Notes: generated by a model not told the origin, from the letters alone. A stretch of 64,000 nt of DNA from Phocaeicola coprophilus DSM 18228 = JCM 13818 (GCF_000157915.1 NZ_EQ973643.1:83078-147077); one strand, 5' to 3'. Numbered from the stretch's first letter, positions 49,776 through 59,332 are shown. Numbers and translations are program-made.

Positions 49776-51236
49776 TTATTGAATGGTAATACTGTTCAGA
49801 AGTTCTGTCTTTCCTTCGTTCACCAGTTTCAGGATCAGTTCGCCGAACAGGGTATTCTGCCAGGCAAACCATGCACGGGTAAACTTCTGGGGATTGTCCT
49901 TATGAAAGGATTCATGCATGAATCCGGTACCGGCATCCGTACGCATCAGCATCTCAATGCACGACTTGATTTCCTGATCGTCCCGGCTGGTGAAAGCCTT
50001 CATCATGATACTCATCGGCCATACCATATCGTAGCCGATATGCGGTCCGCCGATTCCTTCTCCGGCTGTTCCGCGAAAGAAATAAGGATTGTCTTCGCTC
50101 CACACAAAACGGCGGGTGTTCTGATAAACCGGGTCATTGACATCTACATCTCCCAGATAAGGCATAGCCAGCAGACTGGGTACATTGGCATCATCCATCA
50201 GGATGTGGTTGCCGAATCCGTCCACCTCGAATGCATAAATCGGTCCATACTTGGGATGGGTATAGACGGCATGTTCCTTCAAAGCCTTTTCAACTTCATC
50301 AGCCAGACGGATGCACTGAGAAGACAACTCCTCATCATGGTTGACTTTTTTCAGAATCTCGGCTGCTTTCCGCAAGGAAGAAACGGCAAAGAAATTAGAC
50401 GGAATCAGGAAGGAAAGAGTCGTTGCGTCATCTGACGGACGGAAACTGGAGGCTATCAGGCCCACCGGTTTCACGGGATTGCCCAGTCCGTCACACGGCA
50501 ACGTATCGGTTGCACGTTCCGTCCTGCGCTGAAATTTATAGGGGCCGTTTCCGTCTTTGCGCTGCTGTTCACGGAAAGTTTTCAGAATGTTGGTAATGGC
50601 CGCCAGCCAATCGTCTCCAAATACGGACGTATCTCCCGTCACCTGCCAGTAATGATAAGCCAGGCGAAGCGGATAGCAAAGAGAATCAATCTCCCATTTA
50701 CGCTCATGGAGTTCCGGCTTCATGTCTGTCAGATCCGACTTCCATTCGCTGCCTGTCGGACCGTCATTGAAGGCGTTGGCATAGGGATCAATATTAATGC
50801 ACATCCACTGACGGTTGATAACACCTGCCAGCATTTCTTTCAGTGCCGGGTCTTCATTGGCCAGCTGTACATAAGGCCATACCTGTGCTCCGGAGTCACG
50901 CAGCCACATGGCATGAATATCTCCCGTATACACAAAGGTATCCGGACGTCCGTCTTCAAAATGCCGGAAGTGAACCGTTGTATCCAGCGTATTGGGAAAA
51001 CAGTTCGTAAACATCCAGACCAGACGCGAATTGGTCAGCAGACTCTGTACCCGCCGGATCTGTGCTTCCACTGCCTTTGAATGGAACAGGCGGTCTTTCT
51101 CTGCCGGACGGCAGTCTTTCCGGATGGCATCAGCGGGACATACATGCGCTGTCTCCGTCAGTTCTCCGGCCTGTGCGCAAGGCGCACAAGCCAGCACTGA
51201 AAGTAAACAGACGCTTTTCAACATTCTGTTTTTCAT
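49776..51236 (-). CDS. GH125 exo-alpha-1,6-mannosidase
   Basis: 486 aa from the ATG at 51236 (MKNRMLKSVCLLSVLACAPCAQA, signal peptide). The upstream extension uses a TTG. Conserved GH125 blocks: TGDIHAMWLRDSGAQVWPY, NAFNDGPTGSEWKSDLTDM, WEIDSLCYPLRLAYHYW, IASSFRPSDDAT and TGFMHESFHKDNP. Characterised members remove alpha-1,6-linked mannose from N-glycans or yeast mannan with inversion. It starts 17 nt after the GH20 stop, so the two are co-transcribed and likely act on the same glycans in the periplasm. Confidence 0.93.
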   Translation of the reverse strand: MKNRMLKSVCLLSVLACAPCAQAGELTETAHVCPADAIRKDCRPAEKDRLFHSKAVEAQIRRVQSLLTNSRLVWMFTNCFPNTLDTTVHFRHFEDGRPDTFVYTGDIHAMWLRDSGAQVWPYVQLANEDPALKEMLAGVINRQWMCINIDPYANAFNDGPTGSEWKSDLTDMKPELHERKWEIDSLCYPLRLAYHYWQVTGDTSVFGDDWLAAITNILKTFREQQRKDGNGPYKFQRRTERATDTLPCDGLGNPVKPVGLIASSFRPSDDATTLSFLIPSNFFAVSSLRKAAEILKKVNHDEELSSQCIRLADEVEKALKEHAVYTHPKYGPIYAFEVDGFGNHILMDDANVPSLLAMPYLGDVDVNDPVYQNTRRFVWSEDNPYFFRGTAGEGIGGPHIGYDMVWPMSIMMKAFTSRDDQEIKSCIEMLMRTDAGTGFMHESFHKDNPQKFTRAWFAWQNTLFGELILKLVNEGKTELLNSITIQ

Positions 51237-51253
51237 AATTATTTCAGTTTGAT

Positions 51254-53473
51254 TCAATCTTCAACTTTCTTGATAAATACCAGACCGGAAGTCTCATTTC
51301 CTCCTTCTCCACAAGCCTGTACTTCTACAAAGAAAGGAGTTCCGGCTTCGAAAGCATCTACCTTGAAGCGATAGGTTACAGCAGGAGCAGCTTCACTGGC
51401 TGTTCCGCTCTGTACGACTTCTGCCAGTTTTTCTTCTCGCTTCAACAGCTGCAGAGTACCCAGCTTCAGGTTATTCTGTCCTTTGGTACGGATGAAAGTC
51501 ACTTCGTAGGTTCCGTTTCCGGAGATCTTTCCGGTACATTCAAAACGCCACGGAGTCATCACCGTCTGTATCTGCAAAGGTTTCCATTCAGCCGTGAAGG
51601 TTCCATATTGCTTGTAGGCAGAATAGTCAGGTGCGAAATAAATCGGAAGCGAATAATGACGGTCAGTCACCAGCGTCATGGCATGAAAATCACTCTTGTT
51701 ATCCACCGTTACCGGTCCGGTATAACGTGGAGAATGAATGTTCGGATAACGTCCGTCTGTGGTGTACACAATTTCGGCTCCGGCTACGCTGGGAGCCAGT
51801 GTGAATTCCAGCTTTCCGTCTGCCTGTTCCTTCATGGAAACAATCTGAGGTTCAGGAACCCGGTAATTGCATCCTTTATAGTCCAGACGGGCATAATGAT
51901 GGCTCAGACGGTTGGAGAAGTCCTTGTAGTCACGCCGGGACATCTTGCTCCATGCCACTTCAGAAACAGCCAGCAAACGAGGGAAGGTCAGATATTCGGC
52001 ATAGTTTTCAGAACGGTTTTCATTCAGCAGGGGCAATTCCTGCAATACAGTTCCATGAATAAACTGGTCACTCCAGAAGCATCCCTGTACACCCAGAACC
52101 GTAGATTCCGGTGAATAGTCATTAACCTCCATGGAATAACATTTCTCCACAGAAATAGGCGGCATCCAGCCGGCAGCCTTTATTTCACCGGGAGTTCCGC
52201 TTTCAGGGAAGTCAAGATACATGTGAGTGGCCGGTGTCAGGATTGCCTTGTGACCGGTCTTGGTGGCCTGAATCGTATCTCCAACATTGTGCCACATCAG
52301 AGCCACTACCGGGTGGTTGACCTTTCCACGCTGAATAATCTCTTCCCAGCCGACTACGGTGCGGTCTTTCTTCTTCATCATATCGGCTACGACATTTGTC
52401 AGATATCCCTGCAGATCAGAAGCCTTGGTCAGTCCTTCCCGCTTCATGACTTCCTGACATTTCGGACATTCCTTCCAACGGTCATACACGGCTTCATCTC
52501 CACCGATATTGATATAATGAGAAGGGAACAGGCTGACTGTTTCGTCCAATACATCACTCAGGAACTGATAAGAACTTTCTTTTCCGACACAAAGCAAATC
52601 GCGGCTGATGAAATGCTGCACCGGCACTTCATGCTGCAGACCGGTACATGAAAGCCAGGGATAAGCAGCCACTGCTGAAAGCATGTGGGCCGGGAACTCG
52701 ATTTCAGGAATAATTTCCACATTACGCAACTGGCCATAAGCAATCAGTTCCTTAATATCTTCCTGTGTATAATATCCTCCCAAACGATGAGTATCCGGTC
52801 CGGCCCAGGCACCAATCTCCGTCAGGCGGGGATATTTCTTGATCTCCAGACGCCATCCGGAGTCATCAATCAAATGAAACTGCAGTTTGTTCAGCTTATA
52901 CATGGCCATCATGTCAATGTATTTCTTCACAAACTCCTTATCAAAGAAATAGCGTGCCACATCGAGCATCATTCCTCGCCAGGGACGTTCCGGCGCATCA
53001 AAGACAGACACAGCAGGAGCAGTCCAGTCTACTCCTTTCTGACGCTGGCTGCTATAAATCTCAGCAGGGAACAGCTGAAGCAGGGTCTGTATGCCATAAA
53101 AGACTCCGCCCTTGTCGGTTCCGTACAATACAATGCGACCGGGCTTTACATCCAGCTGATAGCCTTCGGCCTTGCCTTGTGCCTTGTCGGGAGACAAAGC
53201 CAGACGGATATCGCCCTGATTCTTTCCTTCCACCAGACGGAAGTCCCATCCTGTGGACTGGCTCAAAACCTGCTGTAAATACTCGGCATGTTCCTTCAGA
53301 CCAGCCTGATAACCGATTACGGCAGAAGACGTCAACCGGAAACTGCCAGCCTGCTGCTCCAGACGAACAGGCTGGGGAATGATGTTTATACCTTCTGCCA
53401 GGGCTGAAGACAGGCTGCAAGCCATCAGACAGGAAAGTAATGTTTTCTTAAGTAAAGACTTTCTTTTTTTCAT
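51254..53473 (-). CDS. GH20 beta-N-acetylhexosaminidase
   Basis: 739 aa with signal peptide (MKKRKSLLKKTLLSCLMACSLSSALA). GH20b N-terminal domain (about 28-150), then the catalytic barrel: RGMMLDVARYFF, LQFHLIDDSGWRLEI, EIEFPAHM and INIGGDEA with the catalytic D326-E327 pair, later WSDQFIHG. C-terminal FN3-like (IVYTTDGRYPNIHSPRYTGP) and beta-sandwich parts complete it. It removes terminal GlcNAc or GalNAc by substrate-assisted catalysis. First gene of the GH20-GH125 pair. No SusC/D partner is adjacent. Confidence 0.95.
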   Translation of the reverse strand: MKKRKSLLKKTLLSCLMACSLSSALAEGINIIPQPVRLEQQAGSFRLTSSAVIGYQAGLKEHAEYLQQVLSQSTGWDFRLVEGKNQGDIRLALSPDKAQGKAEGYQLDVKPGRIVLYGTDKGGVFYGIQTLLQLFPAEIYSSQRQKGVDWTAPAVSVFDAPERPWRGMMLDVARYFFDKEFVKKYIDMMAMYKLNKLQFHLIDDSGWRLEIKKYPRLTEIGAWAGPDTHRLGGYYTQEDIKELIAYGQLRNVEIIPEIEFPAHMLSAVAAYPWLSCTGLQHEVPVQHFISRDLLCVGKESSYQFLSDVLDETVSLFPSHYINIGGDEAVYDRWKECPKCQEVMKREGLTKASDLQGYLTNVVADMMKKKDRTVVGWEEIIQRGKVNHPVVALMWHNVGDTIQATKTGHKAILTPATHMYLDFPESGTPGEIKAAGWMPPISVEKCYSMEVNDYSPESTVLGVQGCFWSDQFIHGTVLQELPLLNENRSENYAEYLTFPRLLAVSEVAWSKMSRRDYKDFSNRLSHHYARLDYKGCNYRVPEPQIVSMKEQADGKLEFTLAPSVAGAEIVYTTDGRYPNIHSPRYTGPVTVDNKSDFHAMTLVTDRHYSLPIYFAPDYSAYKQYGTFTAEWKPLQIQTVMTPWRFECTGKISGNGTYEVTFIRTKGQNNLKLGTLQLLKREEKLAEVVQSGTASEAAPAVTYRFKVDAFEAGTPFFVEVQACGEGGNETSGLVFIKKVED

Positions 53474-53605
53474 GGTTATTTAATCTATATAATTTGATGC
53501 TTATGAGTTAATCCACGTTAATACAAAATTCACCCCACGAATTTATGCACAAAATAAGCAAAAATTCATTTTCTTTGCAACAAATAAAACAATATACCCT
53601 TATCT

Positions 53606-54022
53606 ATGAGCAAAAGTATCGACAGCAACAAGCAATTTATGATTGGTAACGGCCTTTTGGCATTCGGCGTATTTTTCATCGTATTTCTGTTTCTCTATTT
53701 AGGATTCCGTTCCCAGCGCAAGGAGGGACAGGCCGAAGCCTTTTCCGACAAATATATTCTGACCCTCGACAACAGCCTGGCCGGAGACAGCCTGTCTGTC
53801 TATATCAACGACAGCCTGTTGCTGAACCAGACCATGAAAGAGTCTTCAGTCCGGCTGCTGATCAACCGTTTTGCTGAAGAAAGTATGCTGATGGTTGTGG
53901 ATAATCATACCGAAGAAATAACCCCGTTCAATCTTAATCCGAAAGGAAGCGAGGTTTCTGTGGAAAAGAAAAACGGGAAAATCTTTATTCTGGAAACCGA
54001 AGGAGACGGCAAGTCCAAATGA
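53606..54022 (+). CDS. Small single-pass membrane protein, unknown function
   Basis: 138 aa. One N-terminal membrane helix (about residues 13-33, LLAFGVFFIVFLFLYLGF), then a soluble part of about 100 residues, probably beta-rich (YILTLDNSLAGDSLSVYINDSLLL). I recognise no family. It stands alone, divergent from the GH20 gene, and is followed by its own terminator. ATG at 53606 is the only sensible start. Confidence 0.75.
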   Translation: MSKSIDSNKQFMIGNGLLAFGVFFIVFLFLYLGFRSQRKEGQAEAFSDKYILTLDNSLAGDSLSVYINDSLLLNQTMKESSVRLLINRFAEESMLMVVDNHTEEITPFNLNPKGSEVSVEKKNGKIFILETEGDGKSK

Positions 54023-54047
54023 TCTTCCTGCTCCGTCCGTTCATTCT

Positions 54048-54072
54048 TCCGGCTCAACAAGCCGGATTTTTT
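54048..54072 (+). terminator. Rho-independent terminator of the 53606 gene
   Basis: TCCGGCT (54048-54054), CAACA loop, AGCCGGA (54060-54066), then six T. It overlaps the stop codon of the convergent 54071 gene by two bases. Confidence 0.85.
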
Positions 54073-54463
54073 ATTCTCCATGATCCAGCATGCGGATCAG
54101 CATTTCCCGTTGCAAAGAGTAAGTATTGCTGGACGCATGTACCCGCTTCAACAGCCGGAGGCCGTCCTGCCGCAACTTGCTTTTGAACACGATACTACCT
54201 TCTGTCTCTTCTGAAAGGCGCAACAGATACAGAGAAGCCAGTTCCATTTTCTCAATTCCTGACTCTTCGCCTGCATAGCGGTCCGCCAGTTCATCCACAT
54301 CTACAGTCTGCAACTGACTAAGGGGCAAGCCCAACAGCTGGGAGGCCATCGCATCATATTCACTCCAGTCCTCCTGACGGATGCGCTTGCGACGCAACAA
54401 GGCATTCACCAGCAAGGCCACAATCTCCTGGATCATCCGTATCAAATAATCTTGCTTAATCAT
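54071..54463 (-). CDS. Small helical protein, unknown function
   Basis: 130 aa from the ATG at 54463 (MIKQDYLIRMIQEIVALLVNALL); the frame opens further upstream but without homologous-looking sequence. Mostly alpha-helical with Leu-rich heptads, no signal peptide. The opening resembles short proteins grouped as DUF6483, from memory and unverified. Convergent with 53606. Confidence 0.65.
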   Translation of the reverse strand: MIKQDYLIRMIQEIVALLVNALLRRKRIRQEDWSEYDAMASQLLGLPLSQLQTVDVDELADRYAGEESGIEKMELASLYLLRLSEETEGSIVFKSKLRQDGLRLLKRVHASSNTYSLQREMLIRMLDHGE

Positions 54464-54589
54464 TGAATTCGTATTTTCTGTCTGTGCAAAGTTCGGATTT
54501 TTCCTGAGAAAAACAATCTGTCCGGAAGAGTAAATGAATGTATTTTCCGGGACCACACGTTCAGACAAAGGTGGAATCTGAAGAAATCA

Positions 54590-55294
54590 TCAGAATGCAG
54601 GGCGATAGTTCCGCAGTTCAGCCCGAAGTGACAACGCCTTTCCTTCAGTCAGACTGTCCAGCAATTCCCAGAAACGAGGACCATGATTCATCTCTTTCGT
54701 ATGTGACAATTCATGCAACAATACGTAATCCATCAAATGAGGAGGAAGCAGCATCAGATAACATGACAGGCTGATGGTTCCGGCAGCAGAACAACTTCCC
54801 CAACGTGAACGGGCTCCTGTAATCTTTACTTTCCGGTAGGAAAAACCGTAACGTTCAGCCAGAGCTTCCAGCAACGGAGGCAAATAACTTCCGGCTGATT
54901 TCTTCAATGCACGAAGAATGGCAGCACGTACCAGTTTCTGCACCTGCTCACATGAGAAATCAACATCTGCAGGACAGCAGATACAGATCCCTTCTCCGGT
55001 CTGTTTCAGTGTAAAGCATTTCAGGGGACTGGGCTCCAGCCAAAGCCGGAAACATGCTGTACGGATGGCATAAGAAAAATCAATCGGCCGGATCTCCACC
55101 TTACGGTACTGCTCCAGCAAACGTTCACGGAAGGTTTCCAGTGTTGCCATCACTTTCTCCGTTTTGCTATATGGTGGAACCGTTACATGGAGACCGTCAG
55201 GTCTGACACGCATGGTTATGTTACGCGCCGTCCTGCGGGTACCGATCACAATCTGTCCAAAATCTTTGTCCTTGATGATTCTTCGAGTTGCCAT
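54590..55294 (-). CDS. YgjP-family M48-like metallopeptidase
   Basis: 234 aa. The zinc motif HELSH (194-198) with a third His in MNHGPRFW (H204) and the preceding KVKITGARSRWGSCSAAGTISLS block match the YgjP/DUF45 family (WLM-like zinc peptidases). The substrate is unknown. No signal peptide, so likely cytosolic. It lies downstream of the sigma/anti-sigma pair but is separated from it by a hairpin. Confidence 0.88.
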   Translation of the reverse strand: MATRRIIKDKDFGQIVIGTRRTARNITMRVRPDGLHVTVPPYSKTEKVMATLETFRERLLEQYRKVEIRPIDFSYAIRTACFRLWLEPSPLKCFTLKQTGEGICICCPADVDFSCEQVQKLVRAAILRALKKSAGSYLPPLLEALAERYGFSYRKVKITGARSRWGSCSAAGTISLSCYLMLLPPHLMDYVLLHELSHTKEMNHGPRFWELLDSLTEGKALSLRAELRNYRPAF

Positions 55295-55337
55295 ACTCCT
55301 GCTGAAATTAAAAACTTAATCCGGGAACATAAGCAAA

Positions 55338-55363
55338 AGGATTACTGCTCACGCAGTAATCCT
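55338..55363. terminator. Hairpin between the sigma-factor operon and the YgjP gene
   Basis: AGGATTACTGC (55338-55348), TCAC loop, GCAGTAATCCT (55353-55363): perfect 11-bp stem with T-rich flanks in both directions. Likely ends the sigma/anti-sigma transcript. Confidence 0.75.
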
Positions 55364-55481
55364 CTTTTCTTATCTTTAGTTAGTCAATAAATTTGAGAGA
55401 ATTGAAACTTCACAGCCTCGTTGTTCTTGTACTAATAAGCACTAACTATTATTTATATAAAAGCAAATGAAAATGTTCTTT

Positions 55482-55946
55482 TTACTCTTTTTCAACCTGC
55501 GGCTTTTCCTGTGACTTCAACATCACTTTCACCGTATCGGTTTCATAAGCCACTTCTGCATCATGTCTGCCCGGGGAGTACTGATCATACACATACACAA
55601 CCCCTGCCTTGCCATCACCCATCGTGTGCTGTACCACACCGCCTACCGTAAACAGCAAAGTCATCATTGCGGCAGCCTTGAACAATGGCATAAATCGCGT
55701 ATGCAAGGCTATATGTCTTGCTTTTACTACCGGATGTTCAACCTTTGCCAATACCCGCTCGTCAAAATCTTTGTCCAGGCTGATGTGCCGGGCAACTTCC
55801 TGATAGGCGAACAAAGGCTTATAGCGAAGCAGATGTGCAGGAACTTCTTTCTGACGGAAGAAAGTCCGAAGAATCTGCTCTTCCTCTACCGAGGTTTCAC
55901 AATTCCAGTAACGCTCCAACAATTGTTCAATGTACTTATAATCCAT
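55482..55946 (-). CDS. Probable anti-sigma partner (single membrane helix)
   Basis: 154 aa. A cytosolic N-terminal part of about 85 residues (YIEQLLERYWNCETSVEEEQIL, typical of proteins downstream of Bacteroidetes ECF sigma factors) is followed by one membrane helix (FKAAAMMTLLFTVGGVV, about 88-105) and a short external tail. Its start overlaps the sigma factor stop by 11 nt. Function as sigma regulator is inferred from context and topology; I see no zinc-binding ASD motif. Confidence 0.75.
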   Translation of the reverse strand: MDYKYIEQLLERYWNCETSVEEEQILRTFFRQKEVPAHLLRYKPLFAYQEVARHISLDKDFDERVLAKVEHPVVKARHIALHTRFMPLFKAAAMMTLLFTVGGVVQHTMGDGKAGVVYVYDQYSPGRHDAEVAYETDTVKVMLKSQEKPQVEKE

Positions 55947-56445
55947 AAGTGTCTATTTCATCATATTTTGACCGGATCTGCCTTCGGGCCCGGAAGAGGT
56001 TTACTTTTACCTGTTCCTCGGTCAGATGCATGATCTCAGCAATTTCCTTATAACTTTTACCTTCTACATCCCTCAGTTGCATAACTGTACGCTGCTTCTC
56101 CGGAAGTTCGTTCACCAAACGGTGAATCAGCTTAAGTTGTTCATCCTGCTCAATCTGTCTGTCAGGAGTCAATGCATCAGGAAGTTCAGTTGCCTCCTCC
56201 ATGAGCGGAATATTCTGTGTTTCCAGTTTCTCGCTCCGGTCTATGGCCAGATTACGGGCAATTGTCGTACAATAAGCTTCAATAGAATCTAATTGTGACC
56301 ACTCGTCCCGTTTATTCCAAATCTTGATCAGTGTATCCTGTACAATATCCTCTGCTTCTGTCCGGTTGAACGTTATTCGCAGCGCCAACCTGTAAAGCTT
56401 ATCTTTCAAAGGCAGAATATCGTCTCGAAAACTGATCTTTCGCAT
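55936..56445 (-). CDS. ECF-type RNA polymerase sigma factor
   Basis: 169 aa. Region 2 (YRLALRITFNRTEAEDIVQDTLIKIW) and region 4 (LPEKQRTVMQLRDVEGKSYKEIAEIMHLTEEQVKVNLFRARRQI) are complete; region 3 is missing, as in ECF factors. It directs polymerase to a small regulon, probably of envelope or stress genes. A candidate self-recognised promoter lies just upstream. Translationally coupled to the downstream partner. Confidence 0.93.
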   Translation of the reverse strand: MRKISFRDDILPLKDKLYRLALRITFNRTEAEDIVQDTLIKIWNKRDEWSQLDSIEAYCTTIARNLAIDRSEKLETQNIPLMEEATELPDALTPDRQIEQDEQLKLIHRLVNELPEKQRTVMQLRDVEGKSYKEIAEIMHLTEEQVKVNLFRARRQIRSKYDEIDTYGL

Positions 56446-56461
56446 TGCTTTCTATATTAAT

Positions 56462-56487
56462 GACGGATAAGGGTTCAAAAAGTTACA
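56462..56487 (-). promoter_or_regulatory. Candidate ECF-type autoregulatory promoter
   Basis: Minus strand TGTAAC (56482-56487), 16 nt, CGTC (56462-56465), ending 16 nt before the ATG. An AAC-type -35 and CGTC-type -10 are the usual ECF promoter form. Confidence 0.45.
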
Positions 56488-56515
56488 CGATTACTTGATT
56501 TTTTTCGAAAAAAAA

Positions 56516-57292
56516 TTATTTTTCAATCCGAATTACAGTACCGGAAAGGCCATCAATAGCTGATGCCTGCGTGATAATTACCTGGCGTACACCTGCTTCC
56601 ACTGCAGAGAAAGCATTCTCCAGCTTCGGAATCATACCGCCCTGAATCACCCCTTCGGCTACATACTGACGGAACAAATCGGGAGTAATGACCGGAATCA
56701 CGCTGTTGTCATCGTTTTCATCCTTCAAGACTCCTTTTTTCTCAAAGCAATAAACCAGTGTCACATCGAATGCATCGGCCAGTGCCTTGGCTGTTTCTCC
56801 GGCAATCGTATCAGCATTGGTATTCAGGATATGTCCTTCTCCATCGTGAGTCAGAGGAGCCATCACCGGAACAGCTCCACGGCAGATCAATGACACCAGA
56901 ACTTCGGCGTCCACCTGTTTCACGTCACCGACAAAACCATAGTCAACCTCTTTCACGGGGCGTTTCACAGAACGGATTACATTCATGTCTGCACCCGTGA
57001 GTCCAATGGCATTCACTCCTTTAGCCTGAAGTCCTGCTACAATATTTTTATTCACCAGACCTCCATAAACCATGGTTACGACTTTCAATGTTTCAGCATC
57101 CGTAATACGTCTTCCGTTCACCATGCGACTTTCAATGCCCAATGACTCGGCTATGCGTGTAGCAGAACGTCCGCCGCCATGTACCAACAGCTTATAACCG
57201 GGAATCTTTGAAAAATCGGCCAGCAACTGGTTCAGTGTATCCGATTCTTCCACAATCTTTCCCCCGACTTTTATGATTGTCAGTTTTTCCAT
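56516..57292 (-). CDS. argB: Acetylglutamate (or succinylglutamate) kinase
   Basis: 258 aa, amino-acid kinase fold. IIKVGGKIV, LLVHGGGRSAT, GAVPVMAPLTHDGEGHILNTNADTIAGE and KLENAFSAVEAGV are the ArgB blocks. It phosphorylates the N-acylated glutamate in arginine synthesis. Bacteroides fragilis is known to use N-succinyl instead of N-acetyl intermediates, so the substrate here may be N-succinylglutamate. It lies 105 nt downstream of speA, with a terminator in the gap. Confidence 0.95.
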   Translation of the reverse strand: MEKLTIIKVGGKIVEESDTLNQLLADFSKIPGYKLLVHGGGRSATRIAESLGIESRMVNGRRITDAETLKVVTMVYGGLVNKNIVAGLQAKGVNAIGLTGADMNVIRSVKRPVKEVDYGFVGDVKQVDAEVLVSLICRGAVPVMAPLTHDGEGHILNTNADTIAGETAKALADAFDVTLVYCFEKKGVLKDENDDNSVIPVITPDLFRQYVAEGVIQGGMIPKLENAFSAVEAGVRQVIITQASAIDGLSGTVIRIEK

Positions 57293-57336
57293 CTTCGTTT
57301 ATTTTTGCTTTTTAATTGTCCTATCTATTAAAACAC

Positions 57337-57374
57337 ATTGTTTCCGGAACTAAATCTTTAGCTCCGGAAACAAT
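57337..57374 (-). terminator. Terminator of speA
   Basis: ATTGTTTCCGGA (57337-57348) pairs with TCCGGAAACAAT (57363-57374), 12 bp, extended inward by ACTAAA/TTTAGC with one mismatch. Downstream on the minus strand the sequence is T-rich. Confidence 0.75.
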
Positions 57375-57397
57375 TTCTTATCCCCAGACCTCTTTGC

Positions 57398-59290
57398 TTA
57401 TTCCAGGTAAGTATATCCGTACAATCCCGAACGGTAGTTGGACAGGAATTCCTTGCCCTCTTCCACTGAGATCCGTCCTTCTTTAACTGACTTGGTTACC
57501 CAGGTTTCCAATGTGCGTACCAGTTTCTTGGGATTATACTGCACATAATCCAATACCTCAGCAACCGTTTCTCCATCAATCACCTGATCGATCGTGTATC
57601 CCTTATCGTTCACACTCACATGCACGGCATTGGTATCACCGAAGAGGTTATGCATATCTCCCAGGATTTCCTGATAGGCTCCTACCAGGAATACTCCGAT
57701 ATAATAGGATTCCTTTGACTTGATCGTATGTACAGGCAAATCATGAGACACATTACGGGTAGAAACAAAATTGGCAATCTTTCCGTCTGAGTCACAAGTG
57801 ATATCCTGCAAGGTAGCCGTACGGTCAGGACGTTCATCCAGACGCTGGATCGGCATAATCGGGAATATCTGATCGATAGCCCAGGAATCCGGCAGGGACT
57901 GGAACAGAGAGAAGTTGCAGAAATATTTATCTGCCAGCAGTTTGTCCAGGTTACGGAATTCATCAGGAGCATGCTTCAGGCCTGAAGCAATCTGACAGAT
58001 TTCACGTGTTACAGACCAGTACATACGTTCGATCTGGGCTCTCGTTTTCAGGTCTACGATTCCATGGCTGAACAGATCCAGACTCTCTTCACGGATCTGC
58101 TGGGCATCATGCCAGGCCTCCAGCATCCGGCTCTGGTTCAGATTATCCCAGATCTGGTAAAGCTCCTGAACCAGTTCATGATCGTTAGGCCCTACCTCAA
58201 ATTCTTCGTCCATTGAAGGCAATGAAGCTGTTTCAAGCACTTCAAAAATCAGTACGGAATGATGGGCGGTCAACGAACGTCCGCTCTCCGTAATGATATT
58301 GGGATGAGGAATACCATTCTTGTTGCTGGCATCGACAAGAATTGAAATGGAGTCGTTTACGTATTCCTGAATGGAATAGTTCACACTGCTCTCGCTATAG
58401 GAAGAACGGGTTCCATCATAGTCCACTCCTAAACCGCCGCCTATATCAACAAATTCAACCGGGAAACCTAACTGATGCAACTGAACATAGAACTGGGAAG
58501 CCTCACGCAAGGCAGTCTTGATACGGCGTATTTTAGTTACCTGACTACCGATATGGAAATGGATCAGTTTCAGGCAATCCTTCATGTCCTTCTTTTCGAT
58601 AAAGTCAAGTGCCTCAAGCAATTCACTGGAAGTTAATCCAAACTTGCTGGCATCGCCTCCACTTTCTTCCCATTTTCCGCTTCCGGAAGAAGCCAACTTA
58701 ATGCGTATTCCAATATTGGGACGTACATTCAACTGTTTGGCTATGCGAGAAATCAGACGCAGTTCATTCAGCTTTTCGACAACCAGAAATATGCGTTTAC
58801 CCATTTTCTGGGCCAATAATGCCAGTTCGATATAACTTTCATCTTTATACCCGTTGCACACAATCAACGAATCAGAATCCGTGTTAATGGCTATCACGGC
58901 ATGCAGTTCCGGTTTGGATCCGGCCTCCAGTCCCAGATTAAATTTCTTTCCATGACTGATAATTTCCTCTACGACCGGACGCATCTGATTTACTTTAATC
59001 GGATAAATGATGAAGTTCTGAGCCTTATAGCCATACTCATCTGCCGCCTGTTGAAAACAATTGGAAATCTTTTCAATGCGGTTATCCAAGATATCAGGGA
59101 AACGCACCAACATCGGAGCCGTTACATCCCTAAGCTGAAGTTCGTCAACTAATTCTTTCAGGTCAACAGCCACTCCGTCTTTACGGGGAGTTACTGTTAC
59201 ATGCCCCTTTTCATTGATACTAAAGTACGAAACACCCCACCCCGTAATGTTGTAGAGTTCTTCTGAATCTTCAATACGCCATTTTCTCAT
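57398..59290 (-). CDS. speA: Biosynthetic arginine decarboxylase
   Basis: 630 aa, full length for the fold-III PLP enzyme. PLP lysine in IYPIKVNQ (K99), GLEAGSKPEL, VDIGGGLGVDYDG and the C-terminal NLFGDTNAVHV are clear. It makes agmatine from arginine, the first step to putrescine and spermidine. Its neighbours argB and aroK are also amino-acid genes. It starts 42 nt after aroK. Confidence 0.97.
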   Translation of the reverse strand: MRKWRIEDSEELYNITGWGVSYFSINEKGHVTVTPRKDGVAVDLKELVDELQLRDVTAPMLVRFPDILDNRIEKISNCFQQAADEYGYKAQNFIIYPIKVNQMRPVVEEIISHGKKFNLGLEAGSKPELHAVIAINTDSDSLIVCNGYKDESYIELALLAQKMGKRIFLVVEKLNELRLISRIAKQLNVRPNIGIRIKLASSGSGKWEESGGDASKFGLTSSELLEALDFIEKKDMKDCLKLIHFHIGSQVTKIRRIKTALREASQFYVQLHQLGFPVEFVDIGGGLGVDYDGTRSSYSESSVNYSIQEYVNDSISILVDASNKNGIPHPNIITESGRSLTAHHSVLIFEVLETASLPSMDEEFEVGPNDHELVQELYQIWDNLNQSRMLEAWHDAQQIREESLDLFSHGIVDLKTRAQIERMYWSVTREICQIASGLKHAPDEFRNLDKLLADKYFCNFSLFQSLPDSWAIDQIFPIMPIQRLDERPDRTATLQDITCDSDGKIANFVSTRNVSHDLPVHTIKSKESYYIGVFLVGAYQEILGDMHNLFGDTNAVHVSVNDKGYTIDQVIDGETVAEVLDYVQYNPKKLVRTLETWVTKSVKEGRISVEEGKEFLSNYRSGLYGYTYLE

Positions 59291-59332
59291 TAGTCAATAG
59301 TTGATAGTTGGTTGTTTATGTTTATTTATTCA

